From: UBA2779 sp965232165
GTDB lineage: Bacteria; Spirochaetota; Spirochaetia; DSM-2461
Length of the DNA: 64,000 nucleotides
Assembly: GCA_965232165.1 (NCBI GenBank)
Contig: CBDDOY010000001.1
Coordinates: forward strand, 930,001-994,000
Reading direction: 5' to 3'
A program made the translations under genes and the position numbers. Shown in pieces: positions 45,357 through 55,000 of this stretch; position 1 is the first letter of the stretch; each line of letters opens with the position of its first letter. The notes below the pieces were generated by a model that was given only the letters and a program-made list of their open reading frames with translations, had not been told where the DNA came from and ran no database searches.

Positions 45357-46987
45357 CTTCCCTGTTTCGTCAGGCCATGGATTTGGGGTTGAGTTCCTTC
45401 AGGGTGAATCTCGCCCATTCCCTCTACTCCCGCTATTATCCCGACAGCGATGATGATGACCTCTTCTGGCTCCTCATCCATGTCGCCGAGCAAGCCGGCA
45501 ATGGGCACATTCGAACCAGCCTCTCCCGAATAACCGAGGAAGCCGCCCAATGGACCGCCGCCGATGAATACCGCCTGCCCGCACGGCTGCAGGAACGTGC
45601 CTTGAGCCTCGTACAATCAGCCATGAAGAAGGGGCTTATCGCCCAACTGGGTGAGGAGAACGCCAGGGCCGATGAAATTACGCCGCCGCGTCCGCCTCTC
45701 CTTCTCACCGCGGATGCCGGTCATATCTACTTCCTGCGTCGCCGCCGGGAGGAAGATGACTTCCTCGCCATGCTGGGCGAAAGATGTCAATCCGGCTCGG
45801 TCATTGCCCCGATGGAAAACAGGAGCCCGGCCGAAACCCTGTGTGCCCAGCTCAAGGCGGGGAAACGGCTTTTTCTGCTGACAGGGGGCCCTGGAACCGG
45901 AAAGACGGCCACCATTGCCCAACTGCTCAATCAACGGCCTTCCTCCCTCCGGGCCGTCTTAACCGCACCGACAGGACGGGCGGCATCGAGAATGACCGAA
46001 AGCATCCCTGGATACAGCGGACGAACGCTGCACGGCCTTCTGGGCATCGCTCCAAACCGTCCACCGAAATACAGCCGGAATCATCCGCTCAAAGCCGACC
46101 TCGTTATCGTTGACGAGGCTTCAATGGTCGATCTTCCCCTGATGAACAGCCTCCTCCGCGCCCTCGCGCCGCATACCGCCCTGCTCCTGGTTGGCGATCC
46201 CGAGCAGCTTCCCTCCGTAGAAGCCGGGGCGCTCCTCGGCGACCTCCTTCACGGCGCCCGCCAGGCCGCCCGTTCTGCAAAAGGCGGCCCCCTGTCGGAA
46301 TCGGTCATTCACCTAACCAAGGTTTACCGTTCGGGCACCGCCATCCTCGAATTCGCCGCCGCCGTCCGTGATGGCGATATGAACCGTTTGAATAACGCCG
46401 TTGATGGCGGCGCAGTCAGTGTCAAACCCCTCAGAACGGTCGATGCGACGGCCGCCATACTGGCCGAAGAATACAGGCGCATGAAAGGAAACCTGGATGC
46501 CTTCATTGCCCTCACACCGCTGCGCCGCGGCCGGTGGGGAGCCGAGTCTTTGAACGGGAAAATATCCCATAAGCTGGGACGAACCACTTCGGCCTTTCCG
46601 GGAATGCCCATTGTCTTCACCAGGAATGATGCCTCAAGACAGCTTTGGAACGGAGACAGGGCCCTTGTTGAACGGTTCGGCGACAGCCTGCGTGCCGTAT
46701 TAAGGCTTCCTGATGGTGATAGGGTATTGCCCCTGGCCGTCCTCCCCGGCTGGGAAGCGGCCTGGGTTCAAACCATACACAAGAGTCAGGGCTCTGAATT
46801 CGATGCCGTCACAGTGATTCTTCCCGAACAAGCGGACAGACTTCTCTCCAGAGAGATCCTGTATACGGCGTTGACACGCGCCAGACACCGTGTATGTATC
46901 TACTCTGACGAGGAAACCCTCCGCGCCGCCCTGCAAAGGCAGGTGATCCGTCATTCGAGGATACGGCATTGGGCGGCAGGGGAATGA
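45353..46987 (+). CDS. recD: Exodeoxyribonuclease V alpha chain (RecD)
   Basis: 544 residues. Walker A FLLTGGPGTGKTATIAQLL; Walker B ADLVIVDEASMVDLPLM; LLVGDPEQLPSVEAGALLGDLL; motif V-VI WVQTIHKSQGSEFDAV and LYTALTRARHRVCIYS. The 5'-3' helicase subunit of RecBCD. Its 3' half (from 46152) together with 470 bp of downstream DNA is duplicated at 50284. Confidence 0.95.
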   Translation: MTSLFRQAMDLGLSSFRVNLAHSLYSRYYPDSDDDDLFWLLIHVAEQAGNGHIRTSLSRITEEAAQWTAADEYRLPARLQERALSLVQSAMKKGLIAQLGEENARADEITPPRPPLLLTADAGHIYFLRRRREEDDFLAMLGERCQSGSVIAPMENRSPAETLCAQLKAGKRLFLLTGGPGTGKTATIAQLLNQRPSSLRAVLTAPTGRAASRMTESIPGYSGRTLHGLLGIAPNRPPKYSRNHPLKADLVIVDEASMVDLPLMNSLLRALAPHTALLLVGDPEQLPSVEAGALLGDLLHGARQAARSAKGGPLSESVIHLTKVYRSGTAILEFAAAVRDGDMNRLNNAVDGGAVSVKPLRTVDATAAILAEEYRRMKGNLDAFIALTPLRRGRWGAESLNGKISHKLGRTTSAFPGMPIVFTRNDASRQLWNGDRALVERFGDSLRAVLRLPDGDRVLPLAVLPGWEAAWVQTIHKSQGSEFDAVTVILPEQADRLLSREILYTALTRARHRVCIYSDEETLRAALQRQVIRHSRIRHWAAGE

Positions 46988-47127
46988 ATGATTTACACAC
47001 GGATTGCATAATTATTTCAGGGATAGCCCAGCCCTTAACCGGCCCCTCTGCTCAATCGCAGGGAGAGGGAGAGAAGGGGAGAAGGGGGAAATTTGTGAAG
47101 GCGCCAAACCGCTTCTGGAATTTGGCG

Positions 47128-47252
47128 CAACCCTTCGGGCCGGGCTTTCCGCTGCAATGCCTTAATCCGGCAGCCTTTTGGCCGGCTCATTGCCAATCGC
47201 CGGGACTGCCGGCGGCATTTCCGCTGCAATCCCTTGCGCCTCATTTCGTAAT
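47128..47252 (+). repeat. GC-rich interspersed repeat, copy 2
   Basis: GGCGCAACCCTTCGGGCCGG, TTCCGCTGCAATGCC, CCGGCTCATTGCCAATCGCC, then AATCCCTTGCGCC. Copy 3 at 51261 arose with the recD duplication and is nearly identical. Confidence 0.7.
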
Positions 47253-47367
47253 CTGCTGTGAAAAGCAGAGCCTCAGAATTTGAAACTCAGAATTAAAACC
47301 GCAAATAATAATGAACTTACAGGTAGCTTGATCAATAATGCCTGATGAAAAACGAATTATTTCTCTA

Positions 47368-47397
47368 TTGTCAGTCGAACACATTGAGTTATATAAT
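47368..47397 (+). promoter_or_regulatory. Sigma-70-type promoter of the variable lipoprotein gene
   Basis: TTGTCA (47368-47373), 18 bp, TATAAT (47392-47397), about 40 bp before the ATG at 47436, which has AAAAAGGAG as RBS. In the duplicated copy the -35 is kept (51501) but the -10 reads TATATT with 16-bp spacing. Confidence 0.6.
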
Positions 47398-47435
47398 TGA
47401 TTCACTCAAACTAAAATCTTAAAAAGGAGAAAAAG

Positions 47436-48344
47436 ATGAAAAACAGGAAAACAATGGGCGCTCTGCTGATAACAGCGCTGTTGGTTTTGGCGGGGTGTCC
47501 CGAACCCACGAGCGGGGGAATGGAGAACATGGAGAACTGATGGTGCGTGTAGAGGGGGGGCAGCTTCCAAATGGGCTCCACGGCAGGAGAGAGCGATGAG
47601 GAGCCCGTACACCAGGTGACGGTGAGTACGTTTTATATGAGCAGGTACGAGGTGACGCACGGGCAGTATCTGGAGTTTCTGAACGGAGCCGGGGTGTCCG
47701 CCGCCGGGAAATTGAACGGCAACGAGGTAATAGACATGGACGACAGTGATGTGGCTTTCAGCCATGACGGGACGCTGTTCAGCTTTTCCGGTTCGGGGTA
47801 TGCGGACAGCATTGACTGTCCAGTGATGAAGGTGACATGGTACGGAGCGGCGGAGTATGCCAACTGGCTGAGCGCGGAGTCCGGCCTGACGAAGGTCTAC
47901 ACGATAAACGGAACCAGCGTAACGGCGAACTGGAGCGCGAACGGGTACAGGCTGCCGACGGAGGCCGAATGGGAGTATGCGGCCCGTGGAGGCAATGCCT
48001 CTAACGGGTACCTTTACGCAGGAAGCGATAATGCCGGAGAAGTGGCCTGGTATGATGATAACAGCGGCGACAAAACCCATCCTGCGGGCGGGAAGGCACC
48101 CAACGAGCTGGGCCTCTATGACATGAGCGGGAATGTATTTGAGTGGTGCTGGGACTGGTTTGGCGCTTATTCTTCGGAGAACCAGAGCGATCCCAGGGGA
48201 CCCGCTTCGGGCTCGTCCCGTGTTAATCGCGGCGGCTGTTGGTGGAATAGCGCTAGGAACCTGCGTTCGGCCTACCGCATCTACAATAGCCCGGGTAATA
48301 GCGACTACGACCTGGGTTTCCGGCTTGTTCGGCGCGAGTTTTGA
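47436..48344 (+). pseudogene. Lipoprotein version of the variable FGE/C-type-lectin gene, frame interrupted
   Basis: ATG 47436 opens a 34-residue lipoprotein leader (hydrophobic core GALLITALLVLAGC, lipobox LAGC then PEPTSGG) that stops at TGA 47538-47540. Compared with the partial copy at 51567 this gene has two extra bases (TG) before the ATGG and one extra G in a run (G7 instead of G6 at 47554-47560), so the leader and the FGE domain (in frame from 47571, ~257 residues, same motifs as the tandem copies) are separated. Net +3, so only the short patch is out of frame. It may be a pseudogene or a gene switched by slippage in the G run. The FGE domain ends in a fifth variable region. Confidence 0.7.
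48216..48344 (+). other. DGR-like variable region 5
   Basis: Homologous to the four tandem variable regions, although the N-terminal half of the host domain is much more diverged. First variable codon TCC, then AAT, TGT, TGG AAT, AGG AAC, TAC, ATC TAC AAT, AAT AGC GAC TAC GAC. All fit adenine changes from AAY/AGY except the third base in TGG. The tail encoding GLGFRLVRREF-like end differs by one silent base (GGCGCGAG for GGCGTGAG). Confidence 0.75.
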
Positions 48345-48346
48345 AA

Positions 48347-48461
48347 GCATCCGGCAGCCGGAGGATGAGGAGGCCGTTCCAGCCGAAACAGCCGAAAAGG
48401 CCGAAGGATGAGGCCGAAACGGCGGGAGAGGCTGGAACGGCGGGGCAGGTGCGGGGCTGTG
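48347..48461 (+). repeat. 3' hairpins of the fifth variable gene
   Basis: TCCGGC-A-GCCGGA is the shortened form of the first hairpin, followed by the GCCGTTCCAGCC ... GGCTGGAACGGC hairpin and GGGGCTGTGTCAG, as after the tandem copies. Its conservation here, 42 kb from the array and in a different gene context, indicates the variable region and its 3' structure behave as one cassette. Confidence 0.65.
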
Positions 48462-49158
48462 TCAGAACTCGTCTTTGGCCCGCATACGGCGTTGAAAAAC
48501 CCGCTTAAAATGCTCATGTATACGCTATACACTGCGCTTTTAAGCGGGTTTTCCGCCTTGTCTGCGAACCAAATCCTTCGTCCTGACTTAAGCCCCGATA
48601 CTCTTGACAGCGTGAGCGGTCAAAATATCCGATTTTTTGGGATGCAGAATTGGTCGGGATATCAGGGCACCTCTAAAAAACCCATTTAGTTCTTGGCTCG
48701 ATCTTTTCCGCCTGCCTGCCTGCCTTTGGCAGGCCTGCCTGTGCGTGTCCGCACGCAGACAGGCCGCTTTGTATCGACAAAAAATTTCTTCGTCAATTTC
48801 CTAAAGCTGTTTTTTAGAGGTGCCCTTCAGTTGGAGAGCCGCTCAAAAATCAATATCTGGGCGCACCCTTCGGGCCAGGTTTTCCGCCGCAATGTTTCCA
48901 CTCAGAACTCATAATTCAAAAATCAGGCACCCCTTTTTGACCGCACTCAGGCCGACGACAGTTCTGAGACAGAAAGCCATTGCCGCCGCCGAACTGGAAC
49001 CGGGGCATCGGCAGCCGTCAAAAGAGGGGTGAGGAACGAGCCCCGAAGGGCGGCTTCGGATGCCTGTATCCCGCCGCAGGCGCGAGAAATTTCAACCGCC
49101 TGCCTGCATCTCACAGGCCGATAATACCGCCGGAATTATCAATTCTCTTATGCCGAAG
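48462..49158. other. Repeat-filled interval
   Basis: AAAACCCGCTTAAAA (48494) pairs with TTTTAAGCGGGTTTT (about 48539-48553), a long hairpin with the ACGTTG-like core of the MITEs. MITE family 1 fills 48665-48825; a piece of the GC-rich repeat is near 48858-48900; the rest (48901-49158) shows nothing recognisable. Confidence 0.5.
48665..48825. repeat. MITE family 1 with internal hairpin
   Basis: GGGCACCTCTAAAAAACCC to TTTTTTAGAGGTGCCC, 161 bp. The central part is replaced by CTGCCTGCCTGCCTTTGGCA / GGCAGGC hairpin sequence and GTGCGTGTCCGCACGC. Flanks atca/ttca are an imperfect target duplication. Confidence 0.8.
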
Positions 49159-50186
49159 CTAAAGTTTATCAATCTCCGCCAGGGTTAATCCGGTTGTCTT
49201 GCAGATTATATCGGCGGCAACACCGGCTTTCTTCATCCCTTTAGCGGCTTGGTATAAGCCTTCCTGTCGGCCTTTCTGAATGCCTTCCTGTATGCCCAAC
49301 TGTTGTCCGGCTAGCTCTCCCTCTTTCCATGCCTGCTCAAGTTTCGGTCTGACAAGTTCTGTCACATCGGCAACGGCTCCCATGTTATCTCCCTCCATTT
49401 CCTCAAAGAGTCCCATTCTCATTTTATACCCTGAGAGCAATTTGTCAATTATCTCCTGAGAATAACAGGCGCTCTGTATCTCGGCCTCCCCGGAAATCCT
49501 GCCAGTTTCTCGGCAGAATTCGGATAAGAATATCCCGTCAGGGCCGGAAATATCAATTCTTTCGATGTTGATGATATGAATCTGGTACATCGCATAGTTT
49601 CCGACAAAATGCCCGCGCTGCACCTCTGTGAACAGGTCTTTATATGTGCGGATAAACTTCTTTGGCGTGCGGGAGCAGATAAGGGTTATGGTGGTATTTC
49701 CGTAATTCGAATCGGCCTGCTCTTGCAGGTATAAATGGTAATATAAAGGGCACCTCTAAAAAACCCATTTAGTTCTTGACTCGATCTTTTCCGCCGCTAC
49801 TGCGTTGTCAAAATACTCAACTAAGCTTAAGCTGCGCTTGAGCTTTTGCCGCCTTGTATCGACAAAAAATTTCTTCGTCAATTTCCTAAAGCTGTTTCTT
49901 AGAGGTGCCCTAAAGATAGAGCGTAGATATCCCGCACGCGCAAGCTGTCATTGAAGGACTTATAGCTGATCAGATTGTAGCGTCTGAAATAGTTGAAAAT
50001 CTTGAAATCACTGGCGGCGGCTGAGCCTTCCCCGATGACAATGGCATCCAGTTTTTTGGGAAAATGCAGCATCTCGTGTTCTGACTCAACACGGTAGCCG
50101 CAGACGCCCAGAAACTCACGCAACTGGAACTTGAAGAAGTGATCAAGGGTGATTTTGATATTAGTAAGCGCAGGCGGCTTTCCCAC
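49159..50186 (-). pseudogene. PD-(D/E)XK-type nuclease-like gene split by a MITE
   Basis: The 5' part (50186-49915) reads GKPPALTNIKITLDHFFKFQ and KKLDAIVIGEG, and the 3' part (49743-49159) contains TPKKFIRTYKDLFTE, a GRISGEAEIQ segment and a C-terminal tail with repeated G-x2-EG-x-QKGRQEG helical turns typical of Rpn/PD-(D/E)XK transposase-associated proteins. Removing the MITE 49748-49910 and one copy of the TAAA target joins the two into one continuous frame (DIYALSL-YYHLYLQEQ). I do not recognise a named family with certainty. Start codon GTG at 50186 is provisional; the 5' end abuts the duplicated segment and may be cut. Confidence 0.65.
49748..49910. repeat. MITE family 1 inserted in a gene, TAAA target duplication
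   Basis: 163 bp, GGGCACCTCTAAAAAACCC to TTTCTTAGAGGTGCCC, flanked by TAAA at 49744-49747 and 49911-49914. It is nearly identical to the copy at 32694, so the insertion appears recent. Confidence 0.92.
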
Positions 50187-50283
50187 AGAATAAAGTATAG
50201 CAGGTTTACCCTATGAAGTACCATAACGGCTATGATGGTTTCTGAAATAATGGTTCCGCGTCTGGAATTTGGCGCAGCTATTT

Positions 50284-51120
50284 TCCTCCGCGCCCTCGCG
50301 CCGCATACCGCCCTGCTCCTGGTTGGCGATCCCGAGCAGCTTCCCTCCGTAGAAGCCGGAGCGCTCCTCGGCGACCTCCTTCACGGCGCACGCCAGGCCG
50401 CCCGTTCCGCAAAAGGCGGCCCCCTGTCGGAATCGGTCATTCACCTAACCAAGGTTTACCGTTCGGGCACCGCCATCCTCGAATTCGCCGCCGCCGTCCG
50501 TGATGGCGATATGAACCGTTTGAATAACGCCGTTGATGGCGGCGCAGTCAGTGTCAAACCCCTCAGAACGGTCGATGCGACGGCCGCCATACTGGCCGAA
50601 GAATACAGGCGCATGATAAGGAAACCTGGATGCCTTCATTGCCCTCACACCGCTGCGCCGCGGCCGGTGGGGAGCCGAGTCTTTGAACGGGAAAATATCC
50701 CATAAGCTGGGACGAACCACTTCGGCCTTTCCGGGAATGCCCATCGTCTTCACCAGGAATGATGCCTCAAGACAGCTTTGGAACGGAGACAGGGCCCTTG
50801 TTGAACGGTTCGGCGACAGCCTGCGTGCCGTATTAAGGCTTCCTGATGGTGATAGGGTATTGCCCCTGGCCGTCCTCCCCGGCTGGGAAGCGGCCTGGGT
50901 TCAAACCATACACAAGAGTCAGGGCTCTGAATTCGATGCCGTCACGGTGATTCTTCCCGAACAAGCGGACAGACTTCTCTCCAGAGAGATCCTGTATACG
51001 GCGTTGACACGCGCCAGACACCGTGTATGTATCTACTCTGACGAGGAAACCCTCCGCTCCGCCCTGCAAAGGCAGGTGATCCGTCATTCGAGGATACGGC
51101 ATTGGGCGGCAGGGGAATGA
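50284..51120 (+). pseudogene. recD 3' fragment, frameshifted
   Basis: Encodes residues about 267-544 of RecD in two frames: an extra T in GCATGATAAGG near 50614 (GCATGAAAGG in the real gene) shifts the frame. No start codon of its own. A non-functional duplicate. Confidence 0.9.
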
Positions 51121-51260
51121 ATGATTTACACACGGATTGCATAATTACTTCAGGGATAGCCCAGCCCTTAACCGGCCCCTCTGCTCAATCGCAGGGAGAG
51201 GGAGAGAAGGGGAGAAGGGGGAAATTTGTAAAGGCGCCAAACCGCTTCTGGAATTTGGCG

Positions 51261-51385
51261 CAACCCTTCGGGCCGGGCTTTCCGCTGCAATGCCTTAATC
51301 CGGCAGCCTTTTGGCCGGCTCATTGCCAATCGCCGGGGCTGCCGGCGGCATTTCCGCTGCAATCCCTTGCGCCTCATTTCGTAAT
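51261..51385 (+). repeat. GC-rich interspersed repeat, copy 3
   Basis: Part of the duplicated segment, differing from copy 2 by about one base (GGGGCTGCC for GGGACTGCC). Confidence 0.7.
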
Positions 51386-51566
51386 CTGCTGTGAAAAGCA
51401 GAGCCTCAGAATTTGAAACTCAGAATTAAAACCGCAAATAATAATGAACTTACAGGTAGCTTGATCAATAATGCCTGATGAAAAACGAATTATTTCTCTA
51501 TTGTCAGTCGAACACATTAAACTATATTTAAACCCCTCAAACTAAAATCTTAAAAAGGAGAAAAAG

Positions 51567-52010
51567 ATGAAAAACAGGAAAACAATGGGCGCTCTGCTGA
51601 TAACAGCGCTGTTGGTTTTGGCGGGGTGTCCCGAACCCACGAGCGGGGGAATGGAGAACATGGAGAACATGGTGCGTGTAGAGGGGGGCAGCTTCCAAAT
51701 GGGCTCCACGGCAGGAGAGAGCGATGAGGAGCCCGTCCACCCAGATGCAGGCGTATTCCTTAGCTTTCAAATCACGTTTCTCCCACTGAAGAAACTCATC
51801 TTCCCAGAACCTTTTCAAGCGGACTATGTTCGTCGCCGACAGTCCGGCAATCTTCACCCAGAATCGGGGCAAGAGCCGTCTGGAAAGCGGATGTGGACAC
51901 ACCACACCTTTATCAACCTGAAGTTGCCCAATACTTATATTGGTTTGATCCTTGTGTTAACAACCTTCGGACTATCACCAGATGGGGCTGTGTCAGATTT
52001 TACATTGTGA
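51567..52010 (+). pseudogene. Truncated variable-lipoprotein gene fused to IS256 debris
   Basis: ATG 51567 starts the same lipoprotein leader as 47436, here with the uninterrupted frame (GENMENMVRVEGGSFQMGS-like, with G6). After about residue 56 (DEEPVH) it runs into antisense IS256 DNA and continues meaninglessly to a stop at 52010. It shows what the intact leader-FGE junction looked like. The encoded peptide could still be a lipoprotein, but it has no FGE fold. Confidence 0.75.
51737..51905 (-). mobile_element. IS256 transposase fragment
   Basis: About 170 bp matching 8050-8220, encoding (minus strand) GLSATNIVRLKRFWEDEFLQ and WEKRDLKAKEYACIWVDG of the transposase with small indels. A relic of a second copy. 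Confidence 0.85.
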
Positions 52011-52018
52011 CACAGCCC
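51985..52018. terminator. Hairpin between IS debris and the repeat lipoprotein
   Basis: GGGCTGTGTCA, 12 nt, TGACACAGCCC: a perfect 11-bp inverted repeat just after the 3' end of the leftward lipoprotein gene. It could terminate that transcript, though no T-run follows. It is the same sequence as the ends of the 76-bp element at 3158, so it may instead be an insertion-sequence end. Confidence 0.4.
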
Positions 52019-52049
52019 GTAATCCGCCTGGAAACAACGGACGCGAAGG

Positions 52050-55000
52050 TTAATTAGAGGACCACTTCGCGTATATTGTTGTCGTTCCTGTTTCCTGCCA
52101 GAGTGCCTTCTGGTAAAAGTATTTATCGAAATACTGAGTTCCCTGGCCATTTCGCTCGGAGTAATATCCTTCAAAAACATACCCAGTTTTTTTCGGTACG
52201 GTTAAACCCGCATTGGGCAGTTGAGCATCGTATGTCGCCGTGATTGTGTGGGTTGTTCCGGAACCACCATCCAGGTCCAAAGTTATTTGAACCCCTTGTG
52301 CAGCCCAGTCCGCATAAATGGTTGCATCTTTCGCCTGATCCCAGGGCTCCTGAACGTTCATATCAGCGTCGAAGTATTTTGTTCCGCTGCCATCGGAATA
52401 TCTTCCGTAACCATGGAAATCATATCCTGCTCGTGTTGGCTTCGACAGGCCATCTACCGGCAATGCTTCTCCCATCGTCGCAGATAGTTGAGTTCCGCCA
52501 CTGCCTCCCTTCGGATCCAGGGTTACTGTATAAACTCCCGCGTTTAGCAGTGCTGCATAGGTTGTATCACTATCTGGTATCGTTGAGGGTATTGCTTTAT
52601 CCCAGGTTGTAAATGTGTACCCTTCTCTTGGGGAAAATTGCGGTTCTGCCAATGAGGCGCCAGCCGCTCCGAAGACTGTTTTCGTAATTGGGCCATATTG
52701 GAATGTTACAAGAACGTGGTTTCCCTCTGTCCATTTCGCGTAGAGTGTTGGAGAACTGACATCTTCCTTCCAGAAATTAGCGGAACCCATCGTATTGGTA
52801 TAGTATTGCGTCCCTCCGTCGTCTGTCCCAGTAAAGTATCCGACGAACCGCTTCCCTTGTTGAGTTGGGGCTGAATTACCTTCAGGCATTTCGGCATCGT
52901 AGGTTGCAGTTACACTGCCCGGCCCTCCGCTACCGCCCTGAGTATCTAACGTCACTGTATATGTTTTAGGAGTCCACTTCAGATATCCGACAGTATCAAT
53001 GGCCCAATCCCATTTAATACTGGATGTGGCTTCACCTGTTCCGTCTTCTCTTGCATACCCTCTGTCCGAATCATAATCATATCCCGTTCGCTCGGGGTCG
53101 GTAGTTCTTAGCATATCCGAAGGGTATCCATCGGCTTGCATGAGGACCTTACCATACCTGGTTCCCGGATTGTGGGATGAGTATACTATGACTTCTCTCG
53201 CATAGTTTGAAGCGCCATAACTGGCATATATTTCTGCATCAGCCCCTACCAACCAGAGGAGTTGGCCGGCTTTTAGTGGTAAGCCATCTCCTGCCGCTGT
53301 ATAGTATCTTACGCTGGGGTCGACTCCTCCAGTTTGATCCTGATTCTCACGATAAGTAAATCCAGCAAAAATCTTACCGCTATCGAGAGAAGTTGGGGCT
53401 AAAAGATCTGGAAATTCCGGGAGTGGTTCTCCTAACTGAACCTCTACCGAGGTAGGCATCCCCGAGGCCGGGGTTCCACCATGGTAGTTAAACGTTGCTG
53501 TGTACTTTTTTTTCTCCCATCGCGCGTAGATCTCGGTATCCTCTGCTTGATCCCATGAAGCCATCGTCGGATTCATGTTCTCATCGTAGTACTGCGCTCC
53601 ACTTCCATCTCTGTTCTCGTAATAACCCATAAAAACATAGGGGCTAGACCTTGGGAGGCCATCAAGGCTATCGGGAATATAAAAGTGAGCATACTCATAA
53701 TTGGATCTTGTAGGCGCCACTGCTGAGGTCAGGGGCATAGTGCTGTCGAATGTCGGGGTTATCTCGCCATGAGTTGTATCTTTTCCATTTTTATCGCTAT
53801 CCTGTCCATTATTCCCATTAAACACCACTGTATATGTATTCGCGGCCCATTGAGCAAAAAGTGTGGTGTCTGTTGTTATTGGCGTGTTCTCGAAGTCAAA
53901 CGAAGTACCACCGGTTTGCTGGTTTGTCCACTCGGCAAAAGTATATCCTGTTCGACTGGTAAGACCTTCCGCCGGCTCAGTGGCCTTTGCCCCATCATCA
54001 ACGACTTGCTCTGAAATACTTCCGTCCCCTCCATTCACATTAAAGCTCATTTTGTATTTTCCCAATTCTATCATGATGTTCGCCGTCTTGGTCGAACCCA
54101 ATGTATAGACAGGGTCATTGCTCCCCGCCGTCGCTGTAACCGTGTAGCTGCCGCTATCGGCCGATGTGGCGCTGCTTGTTATGGCCACCTCGCCGCTTGA
54201 AGCGTCTATGGTAACATGACCGTCTGTTGCCCCCGCCGGTTTCGCTATGGAATAGGAAACATCCGTGACAGCGGGGAAACTCGATTGCCATTGGGGAGTA
54301 GAAGTCTTTGTCTCCCCTGATTTAACACTCAAGTTATCATAGCTAAAGGAATTTTCACCTAAACTAATCTTTTCCACCGTAATTGTGAAGCTGGTTGTCT
54401 GACTTGAGTTCGCTGTGTATATTGGATCGTTATTCCCGATTGTTGTTGTAACTGTATAGTTGCCGCTATCAACCGAGGTGATATCGGGTGTTACGTCTAC
54501 CCTGCCGCTTGAAGGGTCTATGGTGACACGACCGTCTGTTGCCCCCGCCGGTTTCGCTATGGAATAGACAGCATCTGTGGGGGGTCTTCCAGTCCACTGA
54601 GGAGTTGGATGATCAATTGGCTGCCTGGGCAGTACAGTCAGAGCTCTATAACTCAATGAATTTGTAATTAGACTGACCTTGTTCACTGTAACAATGATGG
54701 TGGCCTGCAGGGTAGCATTTTCCTGATATACTGGATCATTGCCACCTACTGTCGCTGTAACCGTATAACTCCCACTATCGGCCGATGTCGCACTGGTTGT
54801 TATGGTTACCTTGCCGTTTGAAGCGTCTATGGTGACATGACCATCTGTCACCCCTAACGGGTTTCTCATAGAATAGGAAATATCCGTAGGTGCCGTGAGC
54901 GTTGTCCCCGGCACATCCCATACAGGATCAGGTGAGGTTTTTTCAACCCCGGTCGATTCGATCAGATCGGTATAGCTGAATGTAGCCCCCAGGGTTTGTA

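Larger units (their letters stand above)
46988..47435 (+). other. Intergenic with GC-rich repeat and a promoter
   Basis: No gene. Holds the GC-rich repeat copy 2 at about 47128-47252 and the promoter at 47368-47397. Confidence 0.5.
50284..51736 (+). repeat. Duplicated segment: recD 3' half to lipoprotein start
   Basis: About 1.45 kb nearly identical to 46152-47608: the recD C-terminal half, the GC-rich repeat and the first ~57 codons of the variable lipoprotein gene. Its left edge is fused to a MITE-like piece (GGAATTTGGCGCAGCTATTTT at about 50262). Its right edge is fused at CCGTCCACC to an IS256 transposase fragment; CCGT.CACC is common to both parents, so the joint shows microhomology. 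Confidence 0.9.

Noticed and set aside
47384..47407. Invertible promoter (TTGAGT ... ACTCAA) upstream of the variable lipoprotein
   Set aside because: The duplicate copy at 51517-51540 differs here but is not the inverted sequence, so it gives no sign of inversion.
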